Source of the DNA: Gnetum montanum
Lineage: Eukaryota; Streptophyta; Gnetopsida; Gnetales; Gnetaceae
Assembly (NCBI GenBank): GCA_015680685.1
Contig: MNCI01004284.1
Location: forward strand, 383,084-447,083
Reading direction: 5' to 3'
Length of the DNA stretch: 64,000 nt
In this document: piece after piece, positions 22,176 to 34,920 of the stretch
Numbering within the stretch: the first letter of the stretch is position 1
Layout: each line of letters begins with the position of its first letter
Program-made: the position numbers and the translations under genes
Notes under the pieces: generated by a model
Told to the model about the DNA's origin: nothing
Databases searched by the model: none
Seen by the model: only the letters and a program-made list of their open reading frames with translations

Positions 22176-23005
22176 TGTAGGAACAAATATTTAGATTCCC
22201 TTGTGCTTTATCCTACAAGTTGTTTTTGTAGGTTTTAGGCTTAAAGAAGATGTGGATGATTGTGTCCTTTTAGTATGTGTATCCTTGTGTTTATTTTTTT
22301 TATGATGATTCTTGGATGTTTTGACATGTTTTGAAGTGTTTTGGACTCATTTGATGAGTTTAGGGGGTTCTAGGATCTATGGGACTTGTTGGGAGCCATA
22401 TGTAAATTCCAGACATCAAAGTAAGCATTTTTATATGTAGCCCTAACATGTAAGACATTCCACTAGAAACTAGGACATCCCAACTATGCATGCTACATCT
22501 CAAGTAAGATATCCCAACTATGCATGTGACATCTCAGGTGAGATGTTCCACTAGAACCTGAGATGTCTTAGGATCATATGGAATGTCCTAAAAATAATAG
22601 TAGATGTCTCAACTGAGAGCTAGGTTTTCATATGAAACATCTTAGCAAAGTTAGAGACAAACCAAAACAGATGGAGAAACTTATGAAAATGTCCATGCCA
22701 ATTTAAAAAATAGCTAGAACATGATGGAAAAATATAGAAATATCTAGGAATAAGGAAAGAAGACTTGGGAAACATCTAAAAAACCTTAGGATTAGTTGAG
22801 AAAATATTTTTAGGGTTCTTATGTACTAGTTTAACATAAATATTGATGTATTCATCACTATTGATATGATAATGAATGAGAGAAAGAGAGGGTGGATAAG
22901 CACATTGAGTGAGTGCAATTGGTAAATGTAGCTCCAAGATTAGCTTGTGGTGTATTGATCTATGTGTTCTATTCTCTTATATCTCACTTATGAGTTGAGA
23001 GGTAA
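22176..23005 (+). repeat. Family A LTR, left part, split by element B
   Basis: Begins TGTAGG, like the complete copy at 42947, and follows it through the 'tttgatgagttta', 'gacatc' and 'gatattgatgtattcatcac' words to 'atgagttgaga'. It then breaks into element B. The remaining right part of this copy resumes after B at about 42657. Confidence 0.7.
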
Positions 23006-24172
23006 TAATAGAAAATTTTGATTTTGGAAAACTAAAAGATGCATGAAAATAGTTTAACTCATAGATCCATGGATCTTAAAAATTATCTAGATCCTGAATG
23101 ATATTGTTGATCCCTTAGGAACTTGAAAAATCTATTACGAGTTTATGTAAAAGTAGGAATAAACTATATTAAAGGTATGAAGTAAGAATACGACATGAGA
23201 TCTGAGAATAGGTAAAATAAGAAAATAATATAGCCAAATAGAAATGATTTCAAATCTTATATTAAATATAATAGTCAATGAAAAAAAAATGGGGATTTAA
23301 GAAAAAGTACAAATCAAGGCTTTTGAAGCCTAAGAAATTAATATGCCTATTGTGATCTAGTGTAGATTGTAGGATGTGTTCTACATAAAGTCTACACTAG
23401 TTTCTTAATTTGATTTGCAATGTAATAAATTCCTACTCCAAGTTCTATGATCATAAATCAGCACTACTAAAGATGTGAAAAGGTTGTAAAAATTTGTTGC
23501 AAATCTCTGTTGTTCCTTACTAAGTGTTTTACCACAAGATTACACAAAAGGTCCTAAAAGATGCATCAAATCTAGTATTTATAGGCTATGAATTTGTTGT
23601 GCTTCCATCTATTATAGTTTTTGAACATCATAAATTATTCTTGGCCCAAAGTGCAATGTGTGGACTTAAAACCAAAGTGTCACACACTACCCCACATGTT
23701 ACGACATCATGTATGACTAAGATGCATGGCATATGAAATTAAAGCCCAAATCCCACATGGTACCATATCATGTGGAGCTATAATGTTCAACGTGTGAGAT
23801 GAAAAGATCAATTTTTTTAGTTTTTGAAGTGTTTTTAGCCCCCACAAGCTAGCATATATGAGATATGTAGCTTCTGGAGAATTTTGTTTCACCTCCACAA
23901 GCTAGAATACATGGAATTTTTATCTTGTGAAGCATTTTTAGCGTCCACAAGCTAAAGTGAGTGGAATTTGTAACATTTAGACTACAAAACTCACTTTTTT
24001 CATTGAAAAATTACTTAAGAATTTTGCTAATACAAGGCCGTAGGATAGGATTTTTGGTGGAAAAATAAGATAATTATTTTTTCCTTTAGATCTCCACTAA
24101 ATTACAACAAAAATACGGGCTATAGAATTTTATTTACAACATGAATTTTTCCTTGAGGTTTTTCATTGGTCC
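23006..24172 (-). repeat. 3' LTR of element B
   Basis: Colinear with 41385-42655 over its whole length, for example 'tcttatattaaatataatagt' near 23256-23276 and 41631-41651, and the block ending in 'gaatttttcctt'. It contains two palindromes of the CCACATG/CATGTGG type near 23690 and 23755. The short frames at 23524-23736 and 23707-23898 are not genes. The terminal TG reads TA here, so the exact first base is uncertain. Confidence 0.75.
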
Positions 24173-25290
24173 ATTTTATTGATGTTTTGAGGATTGATCC
24201 TAGAAACAAAAACAAAGAACATGAAACACCACCATAGGTTCATCACCAATTCTCCTTCTCCATAGTTGATTCTATAGCTATTCAATCATGTCAAGAAGTG
24301 TTCACAATGATGAGATAAAGTCACAATGGGATGTCAACAATTAGGAATGAGATAATGGAAAAATTGGCTATCAGAGAATGGTTGCATGGGCTAACAAAGT
24401 ATCCCAAATATTGACATCATAACTAGGGTATGATGATGACATGCTTTTGATTTGAAGAGGTCCTCAGGCTTTGCTCTGGGAATTGCTAGCTATTCAGTGA
24501 CATTTAAAGAAACCAAAATTGGTAATAGCCTCCTTTTGCTTCTTGGGTCTCTTCCTTTTTTTCCTTGAGAGTTGTTGACTTATTTAACTTTCAGCTACAT
24601 TGGCCTTTTTGTTTTCTTGACATTTTATGTCCCCCTTTTTTTATGAGTGAAACCTTCATTGTGCTTTGTTTCCAAGGTTGAATTTTTTTCTCACTAAATG
24701 AGATGTGTTACATTCAGTGAACTTGGTCAGTAAAGCATGTTGAATGAAATATCACATGGCCATGGTGCATTGATGTCAAACATAGGTTTCCATTATTAGC
24801 AAGGTAATGAAGGCTATAATTTGGCTATAGGGTTATGGCTCAAGATGGTTAATAAAGATTATGTAAGGTAAGCACTATTGACAAGATCAAAGAAGCTAAC
24901 TAAATCTCACATATTGAGATCATATGCTGACTCACCTTTATGATGAATCACATCCCTATGATGACTCTAAGCTCATCCTACAAGCACAACTCCAAGACTA
25001 CAAGAAAACTAGTCAAATAATACATAAGTTTACAAAAGGTTACATGAAGCAACAAGTGTATATAGGCCATCATTAGTCACAATTGGTAGAACATGTGAAC
25101 TCTATGTCATCCTATGTAGATTCATACAAAATGTTTAGACTTTCTAAGAGGCTAAAAAGAGGCATAGAATCATGTAGGCATACCTATTATAGGTCAATAA
25201 AGTTGTAATTAGTAATTCTTCATCTAACTTGTGAACAAAAGCAAACAAAGGCTATAAACAAATGTATCCATGTTAGTTGTAATATGGTTT
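24173..25290 (-). other. 3' untranslated region of element B, after integrase
   Basis: The part to about 24.9 kb shows no coding blocks. From about 24.9 kb rightward the minus strand grades into the variable C-terminal end of integrase. A purine-rich run next to the LTR on the minus strand (CAAGGAAAAAT) may be the polypurine tract. Confidence 0.45.
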
Positions 25291-25299
25291 GAGATTAAA

Positions 25300-26480
25300 A
25301 TGGTTGACTAGGTTGGTTAATTCATTTTCATTCATGTCTACCATTTTAATTGCCTCATTTTCATAGGCTTTGGTAACCAAGAAAATCCCTTCCTAGGTGG
25401 CCAAAACTTTGTCCACATGTTCATGAATAGCTTTGAGAATAGTGTCTCCTTCCTTGAGTTTTTTTTTTTTTTTAGATCATGATGATGTTGTTGTTCTCAA
25501 TTCTCTTGGTATTAACTGATGTTGAAATTCATTTGTATTTTCCTTTCCTCCATTGAGTCAAGGTTCATGGTATGTATCTCCTTATTCTACTCATCATTGA
25601 TCAAGTTAGATAAGGCTACCCTCAAGGATAGAACCTCTAATTCAAGAGGCAAAATAACTTTAGATCCATATACTAGGTTATATAGGACTACTTTGGTTGC
25701 AATTCTAAAGGTTATCCTATATGTTCATAGTAAATAAAGTAGTTTTTCATGCCATTTACATTTATTGTTGTTTAACATCTTCTTTAAGAGTTTCATAATA
25801 ACTTTGTTGTTGGCTTTGGCTTGGTCATATGCCTATGGATAGTAAGGTGATGGAAAGAAATGTTTAATGTTTAGTTGTTAACAAAATATGTGCATTTCTT
25901 GGCTACCAAATTATGGTCCACTATCTATAATGATGATTAGAGGTAGGCTAAGAAAGAATACAATGTTATTTAATAAAAGCTTACAAACTTGTTTCATTAT
26001 TATTTTCCTAAGAGGGATAGCTTCAACATACTTTGTAAAATACTCAGTTGTGGTGATGATGAAACTATGCCCTATAGAGGATTTAGGTGTAATTGGTTCA
26101 ACTAGGTCAATTTCCTACTATTGAAATGGCCATGTGATTTGAGTGGTGTGTAACTCAATCTATGGCATGTGTATTAAGTTTATATAGCAGTGACAAGTAT
26201 CACAAGTTTTAACCTTCTGTAGGTAGTCTTTTTTTCATATAGGGCCAATAATATCCTAGTCATCTAATCTTTGCAGCCATGGCTCCAGGTCCTATATGTC
26301 CCCCACATATGCCCTTATGAACCTACTCAAGGATTGTATGAGATTCTATTCTTCCCAAGCATGCTAGCAATCTACCATCATAGAACCTTCAACATAATGT
26401 GCTATCTACCACAATGACATATTATTTTGATTATTTATGTATAGCATCCTTTTGAGAGGCATTTAGGTTCTATGGAGGTT
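25300..26480 (-). pseudogene. Integrase of element B (inactive)
   Basis: Minus-strand translation gives, in order, GGHMGPGAMAAKI (zinc-binding N-terminus, about 26.25-26.33 kb), EIDLVEPITP (first catalytic Asp), FIITTTEYFTKYVEAIPLRK, IIIIDSGP followed by a stop and FGSQ (second Asp), and QAKANNKVIMKLLKKML. In the last block the catalytic Glu position holds Lys. A C-terminal region with EGDTILKAIHEHVDKVLATW and EGIFLVTKAYENEAI follows near 25.35-25.5 kb. Stops occur at expected Gln codons. The plus-strand frames at 25519-25737 and 25888-26124 are shadows. Confidence 0.8.
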
Positions 26481-27230
26481 CACCATGCATTAGGTAAAAC
26501 TTAATGTTATCATACCACTCTTGTTGAGGAACATTGTCAATGATGGCTACAAAGGTACTCTTAATCTTCTACATGATGGGAAGAGCATAGTTCTCTATTA
26601 AGAAAGGTAACTTGCTAAACAAATCTGGCATCACACTTAAGGCCAAGGTTGTAATGGAATTAGGTAAGGTATTTTCATTTTGAGGAATATGTTGGATACC
26701 AACATCTGTAAATTGCAGCATGATCCTTTTGGATAGATTACAGTAAGGTTGTAAGTGTTTATCCTTGCATGCATAACCTTTTGTCACTTAGATAACCAAA
26801 AGTTGTGAATCATTTGTTATCATCAAACATGTAATTTTTAGGTTACAAGCTACCATTATTCCTATGATTAATCCTTCATATTTAGCTACGTTGTTAGTGC
26901 ATGGAAATTAGAAATGATAAGAAAAAGATTAGATCTCACAAAAGGATATTGCTATGATAGTGGCAACATTAGCTCCATGGCAATTTGGAGCTTTTTCAAA
27001 GTGCATGATGGCCTCATATCCTTCTAACACCTCATTCACCATATTAACATGCTCATCAAGGAACTCAAGGTCTATGGTTGCATTATCTTGAATTAATAAA
27101 GTTATGAGTTGTGTGGCTATAACTTGACCTTTTGTTGAAGCTTAGAAGATGTAATGTAAGTCAAAATCAGCTGTTATGACCTTTCACCTAGCTATGCAGT
27201 TGCTCTCATATATTTTGGTTGTTATGGCTC
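26481..27230 (-). pseudogene. RNase H of element B
   Basis: Reads a connection segment with QVIATQLITLLIQDN, then a degraded start of the RNase H fold near 26.9 kb, then the open frame 26569-26787: VTKGYACKDKHLQPYCNLSK and FTDVGIQHIPQNENTLPNSI, the C-terminal part of plant Ty3/Gypsy RNase H. The block sits between RT and integrase as expected for this superfamily. Confidence 0.75.
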
Positions 27231-27239
27231 TTAATACAT

Positions 27240-28780
27240 TATCTTTTTACATGACATTGACTTGGATCCTAGAAAGGTAGTGTCTCCACTTCTTCAAAGA
27301 GAAGACTAGGGCTAGGTAGTGCTTCTTGACATCAGTGTATCAAGTCTTATAACCAACCAATGCATGGGTCAAGTAATAAATAGATAAATCTACTTCATCA
27401 TCCTATTTTTAACAGATCAAAGAGGTTATGGAGGTTTCAAAGACTACAACGTAGATGTAGAATGATTTATCTTTCTAAGGGGGATACATAGTAGGCAATT
27501 AAACTAACTCTTATTTGATACTATCAAAGGCTTCTTGGCATTAGTCAATCCACTTGTAGTAAATCCCTTTCTTAAGCCAGTGTTTCATAGGTTGTAGCTT
27601 ATCTATGAGCCTTAAGATGAACTTATGAATAAATTATAATCTATCTTATAAACCTCATAGTTCCTTAAGGATGTTAGGTGGTGAAAGGTTGGTTATGGTG
27701 TTAACCTTATCAATATTGATATGTATCCCTACCTTGGACACTATGAAATCAAGCATTTTACCTATTTTGATCATTAAAATACACATTTTGAGATTAATTT
27801 TAAGCTCATATTTGAAACATCATTGTAATACTAGGTTTATCTTATCTACATGATTATTCACCATTTTGGACTTGACAACTATATCATCAACATAATCATT
27901 AACTAACCCTAGCATGTAGTCGCTAAAAATGTATGTCATGGCTCATTAATAGGTTGCTTGCATGTTCTTTAGATCCATTGATATCATGGTATAACAAAAG
28001 GTTCCCCAAGGGGTCATGAAGATTATGTACAGTTGATGGGTTAATCCTAACTTGGTTACATCCTAAAAACCCATCCATAAAGGATGAAAAGACATGTCTA
28101 GCTGTAGTATTAATGAGTTAATCAATACTAGGCAATGAAAAATGATCTTTAATAGTGGCCCTATTGAGGTCATAGAAATCAATACAAATATGAATACTCT
28201 CATTTTTCTTAGGGACTACCACTATGTTAGACACCCAATCTACATAATCAACAACTCATATGAAACCCATTTGGTAAAGCTTCATGATCTCATCATGGAT
28301 TGCCAAGGCCAAATCTGTTCTAATCTTATGCACATTTTGTTTAATAAGTTTGATATTTGAATCAAGTATGATGTTATGTTGCATTAAACATGGATCATGT
28401 CCTGGCATATCTTCATATGACTAAGGCTTTAATGTTATCCTAAAGAGGCTTGGTAACATCTTGGGCTATCTAGGATTCTAGTGAGAAACTTAATTTTAGT
28501 GTTTTCTCTTCAAAAGTGTGGGTTGTGAAAAGAGTTTTAACTAGAGAGTCCTCTAGAGAATTTTAACTATGTATTTGAGCTAGTTAAGATTCTTCTCTAT
28601 TGAGGCTATATGATCAAATAGGCTCTAAGGCTTGAGATCTAAAAATTCTAAGTTAATCAATCATTCAACATCACCATAAGGTCTATTCAAGCTCAAAGGT
28701 AGTTTGAATTATGCCCATGTATCCATGATTCAGTCCTTCATGTCAATCAAAGTACATTAATAGACATCTGTATTGCATGG
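27240..28780 (-). pseudogene. Reverse transcriptase of element B
   Basis: The minus strand reads VSNIVVVPKKNESIHICIDF, YDLNRATIKDHFSLPSID, FSSFMDGFLGCNQVRINP, then YMLGLVNDYVDDIVVKSK with the YVDD active site, and a thumb region with IGKMLDFIVSKVGIHI. The family signature is clear and the catalytic aspartates of YVDD are intact, but stops (for example after SLPSID) and one or more frameshifts break it. Upstream linker sequence extends to about 28.78 kb. It lies about 8 kb from protease instead of directly after it. Confidence 0.85.
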
Positions 28781-29640
28781 TTATCAAACAATGTTAAATG
28801 AATGTAAAATATTGCAATAATTAAGCATAACATAGCCAAACAGGATTAACATGGAGTGTAACAAGGAAAAATGAGGTGTAGGTGGCATCATAACATGGTG
28901 GACTAAGGTCAAAGGAGGTAGATTGAGTTGCAAAAAGGTGGTATAAGGGCCAAATAATACTAAATAATAATAAAATGAAGGTCAAAACCATGCAAAATGA
29001 TGTCAAACAAGGTTAAATGAGGTCTTAGTGCTACCAAATGATATCAAACAATGCTAAATGGTGAAAAATGACTTAAAATAAGGGTTAAAATGATGGAAAA
29101 TGTATCAAATGATGCTAAATGACATTAAATGTTGTCAAAATGATGAAAAATGATGTCAAATAATGTCAAATAATACCAAATGATGGCCAAATGATGTCAA
29201 ATGATACCAAATGATGGAAAATGAAATCAAAATGATACCAAATGATGTCAAATGATATCAAGTAGTGTAGAAAGGGGTTGAACAAGGCTAACATGGTTGA
29301 ACATGATCGAATATCATTAAAAATGTTCAAAATAGTCAAAAATAGTACTATTTATTTTTTTAAAATTTATTTTATGATCAAAATAAGGCAAGACTTACTA
29401 ATAATAGGCTATAAATTATTAACATAAGCCAAAACTTAGAAAAAATAGGCAAAAATCTAGTAAAAATGCCATAAATTTTTAAAACAAGTAAAAGTAAGAA
29501 AAAATCTTATGTAAATTGCTAGAATAAATATAAATTTAATAAAACTAATTAAAATACATAAAAAATGCATTAAACTAGTTGTAAACTACTTAAAATCTTG
29601 CTTTTTGTTGTTAAATAATTTTTAAAAGCTAAAATATTGA
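28781..29640. repeat. Spacer with simple 'aaatgatgtcaaatgatacc' repeats
   Basis: From about 29030 to 29270 the sequence is built of short words 'aaatgatg', 'tcaaatgatacc' and 'ggaaaatga' in variable order, a degenerate minisatellite with a 10-20 bp step. The rest is AT-rich. The start (28.8-29.0 kb) matches 2.9-3.2 kb of element C. No coding region. Confidence 0.6.
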
Positions 29641-31150
29641 ATTCTGAACAAGTGGGAAGTATTTCTACAGTGTGTGAATAGAATGGACTACCATCACAAG
29701 GTTTGAGACCCAAATCCCTAGCATGTTAAGAATTCTAGCAAAGTTTGGGGCTTGTTTGACTTGATTTGACCACATCTAGGCTACATAGGGCTAGTGTGGG
29801 GCTTGTTCAACTATTCTAGGCTATGCATAAGTACATTTTGGCAAGGTTTTGGCTTATTAGAGCCTCACACACTACCCCACATGCTACCACAACATGTAGG
29901 CTAGAGTGCCCTAGCATGTGGAACCAAGACCCAATTTCCATAGCTTGTAAGCATCAAATCCTTAGTCAATCTTCCATAGGACTTGTGGGGCCCATCAAGC
30001 AAATTATGATAATTCTAATCACAATGAATCTTACCACAAACCTCACACGCTTCTCCACATGCTACCACAACATGTGGAATAAGGTTCCTAGTGTTGTGGA
30101 TGAAATTTGATCATTTATAGAGATTTTTTAGTATATTTTTTATGTTTTAGGCTTCCATGGTAGTGTCCAAGGTGTATGGAAAGATTTGTAGGTGTTTTAA
30201 CCATCTTGAGCAAAGTTCAATATGTGTTGAGAAAGTTTAGAAGTTTCCAGGGCCTCACACATTGTCCCACATGCTACCACAACATGTGGAATATGTATTT
30301 GTAGTGTGTGGGATCAAGACCTAGCTCAAGTAGCTTGTGGAGATCATATTTTTGCTGAACTTTTTACAAGTGTTGTGGAGTCTACTATATATCTAATGAG
30401 AAATTTTGAACTTGCTATTTAGTAGTGAGAGGTTCAAATGCTACATAATGTGTGGGATAGGTGCTCTAGCATGTGAGACTTACCCATGTTAGTTTTGATG
30501 AATTTCAACTCGTTTTCAAGTCTCTTTGTAGTTTTAGGACAATGTTTGGGCTATGAGAGGATTTCTGTAATTTGTTTAGCAATTTTAAGCAAGGAATCAC
30601 CTATACTGATGGAATTAAGGTCTATGGAAACCTTAAATGCTACCCCACACACTACCAAAGTGTGTGAAAATTGAAATCATAACATGTAAACATTTATGCT
30701 CCTATCTTTAGAAATTTTGGATGAGTTTTGTACATTGGAATTTTTTTAATTTTTCCTAGGTTTTTCGAGTCTCACCAGGCAACGTATGGACAAGTTTGGT
30801 AAGGAAGAAGGCTAGTGTAAGCTCCACACCCACATACTTCCATAGCATGTGGGAAAAGATTCCATAGTGTGTGAACATCTTGAAGTTGAATCCCAGCATG
30901 TGGGTTTAATGGGTATTCTTTCATAAGTCCTATGGGGTCCACCCATGTTCAAACTTCCTTGAGAAGTCAAATCTTAGAAGAAACTTAGTGAACATGGCCT
31001 ATTTCTTGATATATTCTTGATCTACAACATGATTAATACATTTACTAGTGTATAGAGGCCTCATTCATAGCACATAATTATTGGGAGAGGATTCTCAACA
31101 CCAGAACCCAATGTATGAACCTATTTCTAGCTTAGTTTTGCTAGGGTAGT
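29640..31150. repeat. Second palindrome array, period near 190 bp, in element B
   Basis: Copies of CCACATG, a 9-base loop with CTACCAC, then CATGTGG occur near 29878 (one mismatch), 30056 and 30268, with degenerate forms near 30435, 30645 and 30825. Steps are about 180-210 bp. Each is usually preceded by a CTCACACA-type half-site. The array occupies the same position as the 3.2-6.9 kb array of element C but uses a different palindrome. The open frames inside it are not genes. Confidence 0.75.
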
Positions 31151-32740
31151 GTATGAGAGCTAGATTTTATTATCAATGCCCAAACACCTAACACTTAATA
31201 GTAATTATTACATCTACCCACCCATGAACACCACATGATTATAGAAAAGGTGAGAATTTGGGCTTCTAATGGCAATAAGTTAAGACATAACTACTCAAGT
31301 TTTAGTAATTATGACAAGGAAAATGGGATTGACAAGCTAGTATCTAGTATTGGATGATGTGAAGGATGTTATACAAACCATATCTAGGCTTCTAGATCCT
31401 TCTATAGGTGAAGGATCTTTTCCAAGAACTACTAGGTACTCATCTTCTACCATTTTTTCTGATTTTTGTTCAAATTGTAAAAACATTTTTTTATCCCTAG
31501 GCTTGCTCTAGTTGAAATTTTTCATTCCTTCTATGTCAAATGCAATGTTTAGGCTATATGATTATGATTGAAATGAAATTTGGATTTTAGGACATTTTTT
31601 AACTAAGATTTTGGTTTTCTCCCAAGCCTATTTATAACATTTTTACCCTACTTCTTGTCAAGTTTGGCTAAACTTTAACATTTTTTCTAGCCTTTATGAA
31701 ATGTAAATTTTGGTTTTAGGCTTCATAAACTATTTTATAAGGTTTTTTGGTTGTTCTAGAAGTGGAAGCATGATTTTTGAAAATTTTTTGAGTTTTTTAT
31801 GGATTTTCTTTCAACCTAGTGCACAACATTTTTTGCTTATTTTGCAATTTTTCTATTCAAAAACCAATAGTGTTTGAAATTTTCTAGTCACCTATCAGTA
31901 ATGTCTGGGATCATTGGGAATTGCCAATGTAATGTAGAGGCATCCTAGATAAATTTTTGAATTTTTAGAATTTTTTACAAATTTTTCCTAAAGGTTTTAC
32001 TACAATTGTTTCACTATAACGTGGGTTTTCTTAGTAAAATTCTATGCAATTCTAGGTTGAAGTTTGATTTTTTAAAACCTGCTAGTGTAGTGTTGAAGCT
32101 TAATTTGTGTTTTCTAAGCCTATTTTCAGCATTGGGAGTTAAAATTAATTCTTTTAGATGTTCTTCCTAGCCATGGAAGCTATGTTGATTAATTGTAGTT
32201 TTGATGCTGAGTCTTAGGCTTCTTTGGCCGATGCTAATAGTGTAGGGCATCTTAGATTCATATTTTTGCTATTGTGAACTTTTTTCCAATGCTACAACTA
32301 GCATATGGCATTTTTTGGGGTTACTAGGATAGCATATGGAAGGTCTTGAGGTATTTAATATGGTTGAATGGCTATGTGTGGGCTTCAATATTCAAGAAAA
32401 TTTATGTATTACACTACAGTCTTACTTGCATCCCCACAATTCCTAGTGTATGAGACCTATTTGCAAATTTTCACATATGAGGTTTCAACATTGTCAATTT
32501 TGGCACCCTAATTTTATTAGAACTTAGTTTCATGCCAACTATTTATAGTAATGCTTATTTTAGAACCTTACATGTAAAATATTTGTTGAAAAACCAATAT
32601 GTTTTGTTTTTATGTTAAGTGCTTGTTAGGATGTCACAAGGCTAGACTTTGGTTCATGTTGGAAGTTAGAATGATTGAGATAGTTATTTTTGACATTTTT
32701 AGTACCAACACTATCATTGTAAAATTTACTTTTGCTTCAA
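31151..32740. other. T-rich spacer before the cassette of element B
   Basis: No convincing coding region. Similar in composition and position to 6.85-8.78 kb of element C. It may contain the cassette's promoter or an intron, but nothing specific can be supported. Confidence 0.4.
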
Positions 32741-32789
32741 TTTTGTTAAATATTTTTAAGGCTTTTATGGTTTCTTATGGCTATGGTTG

Positions 32790-33300
32790 TATTTCTTGGC
32801 TATGTGCAAGATATTTTTTAAGCCCATCTTGATTGTTGTGAAGCTAGTGGGGATTCTATATTGTACCAAGGATGGCCACACCAAAGAGTCTAAACCCAAG
32901 TATGTGCATTGACATACTCCAATATGGTTTAGACTTGATATAGGAGAATTCATGGCATACTTTCTCTACAACTATAGTGTGATCATGTGGTCACATTTGG
33001 TGGTGGATGTTACCTTAGTCATAATAGAGATCCTCTTAATAGGATCTTCTATCTACATCTTGTAGTTCATAGTAAATGATCCCAACACCTAGAGGGATAT
33101 AGAGCATAACAAGAACTCATACTCAATGAGAGTTAGATAGTTATCCCAAATTTGGGAAATACCTATGTATTCACAATATAATTTTGACAACACCTTGATG
33201 ATAGGACATCAAATAAACACTCTTTTAAAACCCTCCAAGAACCCTCCACCTACTCCAAGAATAATTTTGATTCTAAACTATCATCTTTATTTTTTCTTGG
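32790..33300 (+). pseudogene. Antisense cassette of element B, part 1: FCP1-like HAD phosphatase remnant
   Basis: With one frame change the plus strand reads FLKPILIVVKLVGILYC, then PIWFRLDIGEFMAYFLYNYS and VIMWSHL, then VTLVIIEILL, and further on FDNTLMIGHQINTLLKPSKN. These match 8787-9300 of element C block for block and fit the order nucleophile loop, IWSS-like block and third motif of plant FCP1-like phosphatases. Lys-Leu stands at the nucleophile position and Gly-His at the Asp pair, so catalysis would be lost. The frame carries stops. Family call as for element C. Confidence 0.5.
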
Positions 33301-33755
33301 CTTTAAGGTTGTTTGGTTCTAATTGTTTTGATGCTTTTTTTTTTCAAGTATAAGATACATCCCAAGGGATTGGTAAGGAAGGACCAAACTCTATCTATGG
33401 CTTGTACAACCTTGGAAGAATTTAGGTAACGTGAGGTTATGAAGGTGCAAGAGCTTGATCAACTCAAAGCTAAGTTCAGTAGATACTATTCATAGTATTC
33501 TCATGTGTGCAAAAAAATTTAGTCATCAATCATGCACATAATGATGGGCCCATGCAAACTTAGGAGTACCTATACAAGCTCATTTCAAATATTGAACTTT
33601 GCCCAAGTCTGGTGAATAAAAGTTGTCTAAGAATAATTAATATTTTTTGTATTCTAGTTCTATAGTTTTTTATAGTTTTATAGTTTTTTATGTTTTCTAA
33701 TTATCTACAATGTAAGAGGCTAATAGGCTATCTATGTTATCTTGTAGTTTCTATA
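33301..33755 (+). pseudogene. Antisense cassette of element B, linking segment
   Basis: Contains GLVRKDQTLSMACTTLEEF and VMKVQELDQLKAKF near 33.36-33.48 kb, a weak counterpart of 9313-9573 in element C. A T-rich intron-like stretch ends near 33.74 kb with 'cttgtag'. Not assigned to a family. Confidence 0.35.
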
Positions 33756-34260
33756 CGTGAGTCTACTATCAATGTGACCATTTCAAGTCATGTTGAGCAA
33801 AAAATTCTACTCAAATGGGATGAAGTAGACTCATTGTAGGAATGGTTAGCAAATAAGGCTTTTATGATTATCCAACAAAATATTACTGATGTAGGTTTGT
33901 TTGATGCATTCGTGCTACCTAGTCCATCAATGTCAATGGCTAGGATGTTAAATATAGTTGCCTCTTTTGATGAGGAGATCACCAAATTCATTACTTGTAT
34001 TCATGGTTATCCTATGATTTTGAGCATTAATGAGTCCATGTTTAGTAATCTATTTGGCATATATTCTTATGGTGTTAAGGTAGCCATTAGAGCAGGGAAG
34101 GATGTGAGCCATAGAGAGGAGATGAAGGCTTGGCTTAACTCCTCTACTAGTGATGCATTGACTTTTAGTAAGTGCAAAGTTGAGGAAGCCAATGAGACCT
34201 ACCCTTTCTTCCATTCTAGGACCTTTACCATGCTACTATCCCAGAAGAAAATCATATAAG
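33756..34260 (+). pseudogene. Antisense cassette of element B, part 2: conserved domain of unknown function
   Basis: The open frame 33864-34259 (131 aa) reads DVGLFDAFVLPSP, MARMLNIVASFDEEITKFIT, SMFSNLFGIY and REEMKAWLN. It can be followed upstream to about 33.79 kb past one stop (EQKILLKWDEVDSL). The match with 9914-10198 of element C is in the same frame throughout, which argues that the protein was under selection before the two elements diverged. Confidence 0.55.
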
Positions 34261-34920
34261 TTTAGCAAGATTAGACAATGAAAAAGGTGTTAACTGATGG
34301 AACTAGGTTTGATTAGGCTACATTTTTGGTTTTTGATCTATGGGTGAAATCCAAAAATTTTGCAACAACCTCAATTCTATATGTTATATGCATTACATAC
34401 TCCTTACTGCATATCTTAGATGATTCATATAGTTCTTGATGATTAGGAGGAATGGAAAGTGGATGGCTCATGATGCCTACCAACTTTCCAAACCTTGGAT
34501 CCATCCATCACATTATTCCAATGATGCATGTCCAAGACCCACTCATGGAGGATGTTGAAGAGTCATTGTTAATTACCACTAAGAACTTTAGTGGTGTATG
34601 TTTTTGTTTCCTGATAACATGGAGGTGGAACCCCTTGCTATAAATGGTAATACAAAAGCCAAGAGGGTATTCATAAAATATTAAGGTACAACCAAAGAAA
34701 AGATGAAGTGGCCATAGGTTTATGAATATGTTCTTGTTATTGACTAGCCCACACATAAGAAGCTAGCCATCAAGCTTAACAAGGTCAACTAGAATGTTGG
34801 AGGTACATACATATTTTTTATATTTGTCATTTATAATTTTTTTTATTTTTTCTTTATTATATTTTTTGCTATATATTTCTTGCTGAAAATGTTTACTAAC
34901 TTGTTCTATTTTTGGCTTTG
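34261..34920 (+). other. Cassette of element B, middle region
   Basis: Partly coding-like on the plus strand (PTHKKLAIKLNKVN near 34.75-34.79 kb, parallel to KKPRFTIKLRDVYHEVRG in C), followed by a T-rich stretch from 'gaggtac' near 34800 to about 34920 that looks like an intron. The minus-strand frames at 34313-34504 and 34508-34756 are shadows. Confidence 0.35.

Noticed and set aside
25519-26124. Plus-strand frames of 72 and 78 aa
   Set aside because: They are shadows of the integrase, whose catalytic and zinc-binding blocks read on the minus strand.
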